DNA from: Burkholderiales bacterium UBA4657
GTDB taxonomy: Bacteria > Pseudomonadota > Gammaproteobacteria > Burkholderiales > Burkholderiaceae_E
Direction: 5' to 3'
DNA length: 64,000 nucleotides
Assembly: GCA_002405475.1 (NCBI GenBank)
Contig: DHLX01000036.1
Coordinates: 34,856 to 98,855, forward strand
This document shows, piece by piece, positions 16,357-24,264 of the stretch (positions within the stretch are counted from its first letter, which is position 1; each line of letters opens with the position of its first letter). Under the pieces are notes generated by a model. That model made no database searches and was not told where the DNA came from. It saw nothing but the letters and a program-made list of their open reading frames with translations. Both the position numbers and the translations under genes were made by a program.

Positions 16357-17370
16357 GTGATAGCATCAAAAAAAGTGAGTCAATCCTGGCGCAAGCTGGT
16401 GCTAGCGTCGATCACCTTTTGGGGGATAACGGCTGGCTATGCACAGAATACTCAATGGAATCTGGCATCGGCTTACCCTGCCACCAACTTCCACACCAAA
16501 AATTTGCAGCAGTTCGCAGATGAGGTGGCAGCGGCCAGCGGTGGCAGGTTGAATATCACCGTACATCCTAACGGATCATTGATCAAACCTGCCGATTTAT
16601 TTGGCGCGGTCAAGGAGGGTAAAGTGCAGGCGGCGGAGATTATCATGTCAAGCCTGAACAAGGAATCACCTGTTTTTGGTGTGGATTCACTTCCCTTCCT
16701 GGTTACCGGCTATGATGATGCCGAGCGTTTGGCCAATAATGCTCGCCCTATCGTAGAAAAACTATTAGGCGAGCGTGGTCTGGTGCTAATGTTCACCGTG
16801 CCCTGGCCGCCACAGAATCTCTATGCCAACAGGTCGGTTGCACGTACCGCAGACCTTAAAGGCTCACGTTTCCGGACCTACAATCCTGCCACTCAGCGTA
16901 TAAGTGAAATAGTAGGTGCTCAGGGAGTTTCATTGCCCGCTAACGAACTAGGTAAAGCCATCTCGGAAGGTAAGGTCGAATCGATGATTACATCTTCCAC
17001 AACCGGCGTCGATACACAAGCCTGGTCGGGTATGCGTTTTTTTTATAAGGTCAATGCCTGGATTCCAAAGAATATGTTGGTATTTAACAAGGCTGCATTT
17101 GACAGACTGCCAGCTGACATGCGGCAAATCGTTCTGAAGGCATCAGAAGCAGCTGAAAAACGTGGTTGGCAGGAAAGCCGGAATGTTGAAAAATTTAACG
17201 ACGATACCTTGGCAAAAAATAAAGTCCAGGTAGCTGTACCCAGCCCCTTTTTGCAAGACGAATTTCGACGTATGGGCGAATTAATGGCGCGTGAATGGCT
17301 ACGCACTGCGGGTCAAACCGGACTAGATATCCTACTGCCTTATGAACTGCAGCGTTTCAAAGCAAAATAA
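16357..17370 (+). CDS. TRAP transporter solute-binding protein, DctP type (second copy)
   Basis: A 337-residue DctP-type receptor with signal peptide (about residues 1-29, ending ITAGYAQ). It starts with GTG at 16357, preceded by CTCGGAGGTGTGAA. It aligns end to end with the first receptor of this operon (shared features include VPWPPQ, the SRFRTYNPATQR carboxylate-binding Arg region and the VNAWIPKNM segment) but is clearly diverged, by eye under half identical. Two receptors for one DctQM pair suggest two related ligands. Confidence 0.9.
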   Translation: MIASKKVSQSWRKLVLASITFWGITAGYAQNTQWNLASAYPATNFHTKNLQQFADEVAAASGGRLNITVHPNGSLIKPADLFGAVKEGKVQAAEIIMSSLNKESPVFGVDSLPFLVTGYDDAERLANNARPIVEKLLGERGLVLMFTVPWPPQNLYANRSVARTADLKGSRFRTYNPATQRISEIVGAQGVSLPANELGKAISEGKVESMITSSTTGVDTQAWSGMRFFYKVNAWIPKNMLVFNKAAFDRLPADMRQIVLKASEAAEKRGWQESRNVEKFNDDTLAKNKVQVAVPSPFLQDEFRRMGELMAREWLRTAGQTGLDILLPYELQRFKAK

Positions 17371-17420
17371 GTATCCGGCAGCCAGTTTGTTTTTCCTGTT
17401 GACGGAGTTAAACTTGCCTG

Positions 17421-18416
17421 ATGAATTCAGGCACCCCGACCTCTGCTATTACAGACTGGCTTGACCCCTTAATCGAGTCATGGCGCACCTCCCGGTTTTC
17501 GCGCTGGCTGTTTCAGCACCGCGGACCTGAGTCCGAGGCTTTGTTGTACCACCGAAGAATTTTTACTCTACCTTCGCGTCCAGGCCTGGTATTTGCCCTG
17601 ATGCTGCTCGCCTTAATGGTGGGTGCCATCAATTATCAACTGAGCCTGGGGTATCTGTTAAGTTTCTGGGTCGCCAGCATGGCTTGGGTTGGGCTGCATT
17701 TAAGTTTTGCTAACTTGTCTGGTCTGCGTTTCAGTAATGCCCAGGCTCAGCCAGTCTTTGCAGGCGAGCAGGCTGCATTTGAGTTCGAAGTGGAAGATAC
17801 ACGAAAACGTGCCCGCTACGCGGTACGGGTCTCTTGTGGCGCTAGTGAAAGCCGCTTTCATGTGTCGGCACAAGGTCAACGACGCGCTCTTTTTCTGGTT
17901 CCAACAAAACAGCGTGGCTGGCTGGCTGCTCCACGCGCTACCATCGACTGCTTGTTTCCACTCGGACTCTGGCGCGCCTGGGCCTACTGGCAACCAGCCG
18001 CAAAATGCCTAGTGTATCCTAGCCCTGAAAAAAATCCCCCCCCCTTACCCGGTACTGGCGAGGGTGAAGGTGAGGCTGAGGGCGGCAAACAGGGTAGTGA
18101 TAATTTTGCTTATGTACGCCCGTACCAGCAAGGTGACTCGATTCGACGCATTGCCTGGAAAACAGTGGCGCGTAGCGATGGCGATTTGATCTCGACCAAA
18201 ATTTTTGAAGGCGGCGCGTCACAGGATATCTGGCTCGACTGGAGCTTGACTGGAACGCAAAATGAGGCCTTGAGACTGAGTCGCCTGACTGCCTGGGTGT
18301 TAAAGGCCGATGAGCTGGGCTTGGACTATGGTCTTAAACTGCCAGGCTTGGAAATAGCCCCCAGCCACGGCGAATTGCATCGGGCCGAGTGCCTGAAGGC
18401 GCTGGCGCTATGTTAA
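17421..18416 (+). CDS. DUF58 domain protein (MoxR partner)
   Basis: A 331-residue protein with two adjacent membrane helices near residues 53-95 and a C-terminal DUF58/von Willebrand-A-like domain marked by FAYVRPYQQGDSIRRIAWKT and the following ISTKIFEGG. DUF58 proteins are standard neighbours of MoxR ATPases and TgpA-like transglutaminases. A low-complexity Pro/Gly/Glu linker (residues 204-224) precedes the domain. It overlaps the next gene by a few bases. It now lies 50 bases downstream of the second TRAP receptor gene and may be expressed by read-through from that operon. Confidence 0.88.
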   Translation: MNSGTPTSAITDWLDPLIESWRTSRFSRWLFQHRGPESEALLYHRRIFTLPSRPGLVFALMLLALMVGAINYQLSLGYLLSFWVASMAWVGLHLSFANLSGLRFSNAQAQPVFAGEQAAFEFEVEDTRKRARYAVRVSCGASESRFHVSAQGQRRALFLVPTKQRGWLAAPRATIDCLFPLGLWRAWAYWQPAAKCLVYPSPEKNPPPLPGTGEGEGEAEGGKQGSDNFAYVRPYQQGDSIRRIAWKTVARSDGDLISTKIFEGGASQDIWLDWSLTGTQNEALRLSRLTAWVLKADELGLDYGLKLPGLEIAPSHGELHRAECLKALALC

Positions 18417-20440
18417 AAACCTGGCGTTTATTTGAAGCCCTGGGTGCTGAAGGCAAGGCACTGACTCTGCTATTACTGGCTTTCGCCTGCATTGCCGCTC
18501 CGCATTTCCAGCATATTCCGGCATGGGCCACTGGTTTGGCTATTGCCGCATTCTGTTTGAAACTTTGGCTTATCAAGCGCGGCGCCAGTGCACCCAACAA
18601 ATGGCTGTTATCGGCATTTGCGGCCCTGGCTGGCGCAGCAGTATTACTTGAATACAAGACCATATTAGGCCGTGATGCCGGGGTTACGCTGCTGGTAATT
18701 CTCAGCTGTATCAAACTATTGGAACTACGTGCACGGCGCGATGTTTTTGTGCTTCTTTTTCTGGCTTTTTTCCTGGCCTTATGCCAATTTTTCTTCTCGC
18801 AAGAGATTGGTACCGCGCTACTGGTATTTGGTGGCATTACTTTGCTATTTATTGCACTGGTGGCGCAACAAATCAGTACCGATGGTGCTGAAGCGCCGGT
18901 ATCCCTGGCCTTGATGGTTAAGCTGGTACTGCGCATGTATATGTTCGCCTTGCCCATGGCCATTGCCGCATTTGTACTGTTTCCACGCTTTGGTCCATTA
19001 TGGGGTAGTGCCGATGGCACCTATGGCACCACCGGCATGTCCGACACCATGACACCGGGGTCCATTTCTCGATTGGTTGAATCCAATGCGATTGCGTTCA
19101 GGGTCAAGTTTGAGGATCAGATTCCGCCACCAGCACTACGTTACTGGCGTGTCATGGTTCTGGGTCAATATGATGGTCGTACCTGGCGCGAACGGGTAAA
19201 GAGTGCAGAAACGATTAGCCTGCCCGATAACAACCAGGTGGTGTCCTACACCATCACGCTGGAATCACACGCACAAACCTGGCTACCGATACTGGATTTG
19301 CCTGCAACTATGCCGCAGCTGGTTTCGGCCACTGAAAACCAGCAGATTCGCATGGCTCAAGGCAGCTTTTATCTTGACCGGCTGTTACGTGAGCGCATTC
19401 AGATTCAGGGGCAATCTCATCTAAGTGCCTTGCTTTCTCTCCAAGAAACACGTCTAAGTTTGCAGCCCTGGCTCGAACTGCCTGCGCCCTTTAATCCCCG
19501 AACGCTTAATTTTGCACTTGAATTACGACAGCGTTATCCGAACGACAGTGATGCCCAACTGGCACAGCGGATCTTGCAGATTTTTCGTGATCAGCCATTC
19601 CGCTACACCCTGACGCCGCCACCCCTAGGTCCGCATAGTGCCGATGATTTTCTTTTCAATACTCGAGCCGGATTTTGTGAACATTACTCATCAGCTTTTG
19701 TCATTCTGATGCGTGCTCTCGATATTCCGGCGCGTGTTGTCGTCGGCTATCAGGGTGGAGAGATGAATCGGATCGATAACTATCTGGAAGTACGGCAGCG
19801 CGATGCACACGCCTGGAGTGAAATCTGGTTACAAGGCCGTGGCTGGGTACGAGTCGATCCGACTGCCGCAGTAGCTCCCGAACGTGTTGAGCGAGGTGCA
19901 AACGTGGCACTGCCACCCGTTACCGGACTGGCAGCCGGTCTGGGACAGCTGATGGGCATTGCTCCGGGACAGCCCATGTTCAATATATGGCGCGAGCTGC
20001 GCCAATATCGCGATGCCGTCAATAATGCCTGGAATCAATGGGTGATCAGTTACCATCGTGAAGGTCAGTCCGACCTGTTCAAACGGATAGGTTTCGAGGA
20101 ACCGAACTGGCGCGATATGATGCTCAGCCTGCTGGCATTGGTGGCTGCTATCAGCCTGACTATGGCCTGGGTTTTATTTCGTCGCCGCGAAAAACCTGAC
20201 CCTTTTTTATATCTGTATTCAGATTTTGAACACAAACTGTCTCGTGTCGGACTGATACGCGAAGCCCATGAGGGTCCAGAACAGTTTCAGCGTCGGGTTT
20301 TGAAACTACTTAAGGAACCCGACCGGCAACGGGCACAACATATTTTTGGTGCCTGGATTGCTGCGCGCTATCAAAATCAGTCCAAAATGACATACTCACA
20401 GCTTAAAAAATGGATTTCCGATTTTCACATCTCCTCCTAG
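18410..20440 (+). CDS. Transglutaminase-like membrane protein, TgpA family (DUF3488)
   Basis: A 676-residue inner-membrane protein. The N-terminal half has about six membrane helices (DUF3488), followed by a periplasmic transglutaminase-like domain with the catalytic triad visible: Cys in TRAGFCEHYSSAF, His in RDAHAWSEIW and Asp in VRVDPTAAV. A final membrane helix (MLSLLALVAAISLTMAWVLF) and a short cytoplasmic tail follow. ATG at 18410 overlaps the DUF58 stop; a GTG seven codons upstream is possible. TgpA-type proteins are needed for growth in Pseudomonas and act with MoxR and DUF58 partners; substrate unknown. Confidence 0.9.
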   Translation: MLKTWRLFEALGAEGKALTLLLLAFACIAAPHFQHIPAWATGLAIAAFCLKLWLIKRGASAPNKWLLSAFAALAGAAVLLEYKTILGRDAGVTLLVILSCIKLLELRARRDVFVLLFLAFFLALCQFFFSQEIGTALLVFGGITLLFIALVAQQISTDGAEAPVSLALMVKLVLRMYMFALPMAIAAFVLFPRFGPLWGSADGTYGTTGMSDTMTPGSISRLVESNAIAFRVKFEDQIPPPALRYWRVMVLGQYDGRTWRERVKSAETISLPDNNQVVSYTITLESHAQTWLPILDLPATMPQLVSATENQQIRMAQGSFYLDRLLRERIQIQGQSHLSALLSLQETRLSLQPWLELPAPFNPRTLNFALELRQRYPNDSDAQLAQRILQIFRDQPFRYTLTPPPLGPHSADDFLFNTRAGFCEHYSSAFVILMRALDIPARVVVGYQGGEMNRIDNYLEVRQRDAHAWSEIWLQGRGWVRVDPTAAVAPERVERGANVALPPVTGLAAGLGQLMGIAPGQPMFNIWRELRQYRDAVNNAWNQWVISYHREGQSDLFKRIGFEEPNWRDMMLSLLALVAAISLTMAWVLFRRREKPDPFLYLYSDFEHKLSRVGLIREAHEGPEQFQRRVLKLLKEPDRQRAQHIFGAWIAARYQNQSKMTYSQLKKWISDFHISS

Positions 20441-21465
20441 TACTGTTCGGGTCCCTTCTGTTTTTTCCTGTACTGGGAAAAAACAAGCCACTGAATATTC
20501 ATCATCCGGAAGTACAGGCATTTATTGAGGGTATTAGCCAAAAACACCAGATATCCAGATCTGAAATAAGTCAGGTACTGGCGCAATCAATACGTCTACC
20601 CGCAGTAGAAAAGCTGATACTGCCATCTGCACCAGGACAGCCACGATCCTGGCAAGCCTATCGTGCCCGCTTTATCGAACCAGTGCGGCTGGAGGGTGGC
20701 ATCGAATTCTGGCGCCAGCATCAGCATTGGCTGGAGCGGGCACAAAGACAGTTCGGGGTACCAGCAGAAATTATCATCGCCATCATTGGTGTCGAAACCA
20801 TTTATGGCAGACACCAGGGTAGTTTTCGTGTTCTGGATGTCTTGTCGACCCTGAGCTTTCATTTCCCCCGGCAGGCGCCACGCGATCGTTCAGCTTTTTT
20901 TCGAGCGCAACTGGAAGAATTCCTGATATATACCCGACGACACCAGCTTGCTGCAACCGATATACGCGGCAGTTTTGCCGGTGCTATTGGTATTCCACAA
21001 TTCATGCCCAGCAGTATTAGCCAGTTTGCAGTGGACTTCGATGCAGATGGCCTGGTCGATCTACGCAATAGCCCGGCAGATGCAATTGGCAGCGTGGCTT
21101 CCTTCCTGCTGCAACATGGCTGGCAAACCGGACTGGAACTGGACTTTCCAGTAACAGCTAAAGCAAACAGTACGCCTGGACCGTGGCTGGCTAATGATTT
21201 GCAAGCCAGATATAAACCTGACCAGTTATTGCAAGCCGGTTTTGAAGTATCGACAGCACCCGCTGATTATTTACTAGGTTTGATCGACCTGGAATCGCCC
21301 GACGCTCCGACTGAATATCGCGCTGGCAGCATAAATTTTTTTGCTATTACGCAATACAACCGAAGCTTTTTTTATGCTGCGGCCGTGGTTGATCTGGCCA
21401 GAGCCTTGCTGGCTCGCAGCCCGTCTGCTGGTCTGCTCAACCAATCCCCCACTCTGCCCAAATAG
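20410..21465 (+). CDS. mltB: Lytic murein transglycosylase B
   Basis: A 351-residue periplasmic peptidoglycan-cleaving enzyme. A signal peptide covers about residues 1-23 without a lipobox, so this is a soluble form. The catalytic Glu129 lies in IIGVETIYGRHQG, followed by FAGAIGIPQFMPSS and the Asp-rich FDADGLVDLRNSP calcium-binding-like loop. The ATG lies 31 bases inside the 3' end of the transglutaminase gene. Its own last 29 bases overlap the 3' end of the convergent PHP gene. Confidence 0.93.
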   Translation: MDFRFSHLLLVLFGSLLFFPVLGKNKPLNIHHPEVQAFIEGISQKHQISRSEISQVLAQSIRLPAVEKLILPSAPGQPRSWQAYRARFIEPVRLEGGIEFWRQHQHWLERAQRQFGVPAEIIIAIIGVETIYGRHQGSFRVLDVLSTLSFHFPRQAPRDRSAFFRAQLEEFLIYTRRHQLAATDIRGSFAGAIGIPQFMPSSISQFAVDFDADGLVDLRNSPADAIGSVASFLLQHGWQTGLELDFPVTAKANSTPGPWLANDLQARYKPDQLLQAGFEVSTAPADYLLGLIDLESPDAPTEYRAGSINFFAITQYNRSFFYAAAVVDLARALLARSPSAGLLNQSPTLPK

Positions 21466-22330
21466 GTTCCACCGCATCGGGCAGTGGCGGTAGCGAACCC
21501 AGCTCGGTATGAGATTCGTCCGGACAGTGAAAATCACTACCACGCGAGGCTTTCAACCCATAGTGTCGCGTGATCAGAACATACTCAGCAATTTCCTGGG
21601 GGCTATGAGCAGAAGTCATGACTTCTATACCTCTACCACCCAGCTCGACAAATTCATCAAAAAAAGCACTCCGTTCCAGTGCCGTTAAGCGATAGCGCGC
21701 CGGGTGCGCCACGACAGCGACACCGCCGGCCTGTTGAATCCAGCCTAACGCATCCGGTAATCGTGCCCAGCGGTGTGGCACAAAACCGGGTTTACCCTCG
21801 ACCAGATAGCGTCCAAACACCTCGGAAACTGAGTCACAAATGCCGATCTCGACCAGATAACGCGCAAAGTGGGCGCGCGAAATCAGAGCCGGATTGCCCG
21901 CATATTTCAATGCACCCTCATAAGCATTGGTAATACCCGCTTTGGACAGCGCCTGACTCATTTCCTGAGCTCGTTGGTCGCGTCCGCCACGGGTACGAAT
22001 CAAACCCTGATTCAATACCGGGTCGTCGGGGTTGATACCGAGGCCAAGTATGTGAACAGTCTCATTGGCCCAGGTGACCGAAATTTCAACACCAGGGACG
22101 AAACCCATACCCAGTTCCTGAGCCCGAGACATAGCGACAGGCAGACCCGCTACCTCATCGTGGTCGGTCAAGGCCAGCCACTCCACACCCTGGGCGTAGG
22201 CACGCTCCACAACGGCTGCTGGCGTTAGCGTGCCATCGGAAATGACCGAATGGCAGTGCAGATCGACATTGACCGTATAGGGGTCAAAGTCACTGGCCTG
22301 ACGATCGCGTGGAAGCATGGGTACGGGCAT
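21437..22330 (-). CDS. PHP-domain phosphatase (RNase AM / YciV-TrpH type)
   Basis: A 297-residue PHP protein with metal-binding motifs VDLHCHSVISDGTLTP near the N terminus, LALTDHDEVAGL, then ISRAHFARYLV, VVAHPARYR and the C-terminal RGSDFHCPDES. The size and motifs match the YciV/TrpH group, which hydrolyses 3',5'-nucleoside bisphosphates and trims 5' ends of rRNA (RNase AM). It is followed after six bases (in the reverse direction of transcription) by the Bug receptor gene upstream, so the two may be co-transcribed. Confidence 0.88.
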   Translation of the reverse strand: MPVPMLPRDRQASDFDPYTVNVDLHCHSVISDGTLTPAAVVERAYAQGVEWLALTDHDEVAGLPVAMSRAQELGMGFVPGVEISVTWANETVHILGLGINPDDPVLNQGLIRTRGGRDQRAQEMSQALSKAGITNAYEGALKYAGNPALISRAHFARYLVEIGICDSVSEVFGRYLVEGKPGFVPHRWARLPDALGWIQQAGGVAVVAHPARYRLTALERSAFFDEFVELGGRGIEVMTSAHSPQEIAEYVLITRHYGLKASRGSDFHCPDESHTELGSLPPLPDAVEPIWAEWGIG

Positions 22331-22336
22331 GACGGT

Positions 22337-23332
22337 CTATCCCTCAAGGGTGATCTTGCGCTCTCTGACCAATTTTTGATAGCGCTCGAAAGTTTCCTTG
22401 ATTTGCGCGGCAAACTGTTGTGGGGTATTGCCAATAATATCGGAGGTCGTATCCTGAATACGTTTGCGTACATCCGGTTGTTGCAAGACCCGCATGGTCG
22501 CATCGTACAAGGTTTTTACTATATCGGCTGAAGTACCCCTTGGCGCCAACAAGCCGTACCAGGCTCCTTCATTGACCTGAGGGAGTCCAATCTCTGCAAA
22601 AGTCGGAATATCAGGTAACTGCCCCAGACGCTTGGGCGCGGCAACGGCAATGCCGCGCAAACGACTATTCTGAATATGCGGCAGGCTCGACGGCAAGTTA
22701 TCAAAAATCATGTTGACCTGCCCCGCCAGCGCATCGTTCAAGGCCGGTCCAGAGCCACGGTAAGGAATGTGAATGATGAAGGTTTTGCTCGAATCCTTGA
22801 ACAACTCACCCATCATGTGCAAGACACCTCCCGTACCGGACGAGGCATAGGTATATTTGCCTGGGTTAGCACGAACCTGTTTGATGAACTCCTGATAGTT
22901 TTTAGCCGGAAATGAGGGGTGAACCGCCAGCACGTTAGGTGTAGCAGCAATATTGGTGATAGGTACAAAATCGGTCAGCGGGTTGTAGCTGATTTTAGGA
23001 TTGACCGCCGGGTTGGTCGCCATGGTCGATACCGTCGCCACTTTCAATGTGTAACCATCAGGCGCCGCCCCCTTGACTGCTTCTGCTCCAATCGTACCTC
23101 CGCCGCCGGCGCGATTCTCTACGATAACAGTTTGCCCCAACGCCCTACCCAGAGGCTCGGCCACGATACGGGCTATGATGTCAGTCGTTCCACCCGGGGC
23201 AAAGGGTACTATTAGGCGTATCGGTTTATTGGGAAACCCGGACTGCGCCCAAACGGGCAGACTGCTGGTAGCCAAAGCTGCGCCTGCCCCCTTTAATATC
23301 GAACGTCGCTGGCTATTTGTATATTCTTTCAT
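22337..23332 (-). CDS. Bug-family (TctC) periplasmic substrate-binding protein
   Basis: A 331-residue tripartite tricarboxylate transporter receptor. The leader carries a twin arginine (SQRRSILKGAGAALATSSLP) and ends near VWAQ, so Tat export is possible. Family motifs are PIRLIVPFAPGGTTDIIAR, VIVENRAGGGGTIGAEAVKG and YASSGTGGVLHMMGELF. The start is the ATG at 23330-23332, preceded by AGGAG. No TctA or TctB membrane genes are near, so it is one of the orphan Bug receptors common in Alcaligenaceae, with unknown carboxylate ligand. Confidence 0.92.
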   Translation of the reverse strand: MKEYTNSQRRSILKGAGAALATSSLPVWAQSGFPNKPIRLIVPFAPGGTTDIIARIVAEPLGRALGQTVIVENRAGGGGTIGAEAVKGAAPDGYTLKVATVSTMATNPAVNPKISYNPLTDFVPITNIAATPNVLAVHPSFPAKNYQEFIKQVRANPGKYTYASSGTGGVLHMMGELFKDSSKTFIIHIPYRGSGPALNDALAGQVNMIFDNLPSSLPHIQNSRLRGIAVAAPKRLGQLPDIPTFAEIGLPQVNEGAWYGLLAPRGTSADIVKTLYDATMRVLQQPDVRKRIQDTTSDIIGNTPQQFAAQIKETFERYQKLVRERKITLEG

Positions 23333-23400
23333 TGTCGTCTCCTGGTTGGAAATAAGCCAGATGCCTCGCACATGGACACCTGCCTTGTTATGACAATACG

Positions 23401-24210
23401 TTAGCGCGGCGGTTGCAAGTCCTGAAAATAAAGCAAATCGGCTTCGTTAAATCCGGCACGTTGCCGTGCTTCCCAATTAAAGGGCGGACGTGGCAGCCCT
23501 GCATCGTAGCGTCGAGCAACTTCAGCATGCGCCGTCAGGCTCGAACGCCCCTGCCGTTCACACAAAAAGTGGTACCAGCGATTACCTATAGCCACATGCC
23601 CAACCTCATCACGCAAAATTACGTCCAGCACCGCAGCAGAATCCAGATCGCCAGCGTCTGCCAGTTTATCTCGCAATGCCGGGGTAACATCGAGTCCACG
23701 CGCCTCTAATGTTCGAGGCACCAGCGCCATGCGCGCCAGCAGATCAAGGCGGGTTTTGTGCGCTGCTTCCCATAGTCCGTTATGTGCAGGCAAATCACCA
23801 TATTCCAGACCGTATGCACCGAGTCGCTTCAGCAGCAGGCCAAAGTGCGTGGCTTCTTCACTGGCGACGTGCAGCCAGTCATGGTAAAAAGCCGGCGGCA
23901 TGGACGGGAAACGCCAGATTGCATCCAGCGCCAGATTGATGGCGTTGAATTCGATATGGGCTACGGCATGCAGCAAGGCGGCGCGCCCCGCGGCAGAACC
24001 TGCCCCACGTCTGGGTACTTGATGCGGCGCAATCAGCTCAGGACGTTCGGGATGCCCAGGAACACCCGGTGGCTCAGGAATGAGCTGCTCGGTATCTAGA
24101 ACCATCGCTCCAGTGCGTAGCAGATTGTACAAATTGTGTGCTGCAAGACATTTAGAGGGAGGGTCTGGCTCAAGCAAGGCCAACAAGGCCTGATGACGAA
24201 GCTCTTTCAT
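23401..24210 (-). CDS. DUF455 family ferritin-like protein
   Basis: A 269-residue protein starting MKELRHQALLALL at the ATG at 24208-24210. It has the carboxylate/His pattern of ferritin-like di-iron proteins: HIEFNAINLALDA, HVASEEATHFGLL and RDEVGHVAIGNRWY, with spaced E...ExxH elements. This matches DUF455. Biochemical function is not established to my knowledge. It is divergent from the DUF3592-ankyrin gene. Confidence 0.88.
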   Translation of the reverse strand: MKELRHQALLALLEPDPPSKCLAAHNLYNLLRTGAMVLDTEQLIPEPPGVPGHPERPELIAPHQVPRRGAGSAAGRAALLHAVAHIEFNAINLALDAIWRFPSMPPAFYHDWLHVASEEATHFGLLLKRLGAYGLEYGDLPAHNGLWEAAHKTRLDLLARMALVPRTLEARGLDVTPALRDKLADAGDLDSAAVLDVILRDEVGHVAIGNRWYHFLCERQGRSSLTAHAEVARRYDAGLPRPPFNWEARQRAGFNEADLLYFQDLQPPR

Positions 24211-24264
24211 ACCGAAATGATAAACTTTTATCGGAAATACTTCAGATCCGATGGCGGGATATTC

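Noticed and set aside
24136..24264. Longer start for the DUF3592-ankyrin protein
   Set aside because: It would begin inside the divergent DUF455 gene and adds no recognisable residues; the ATG at 24265 starts at the first membrane helix.
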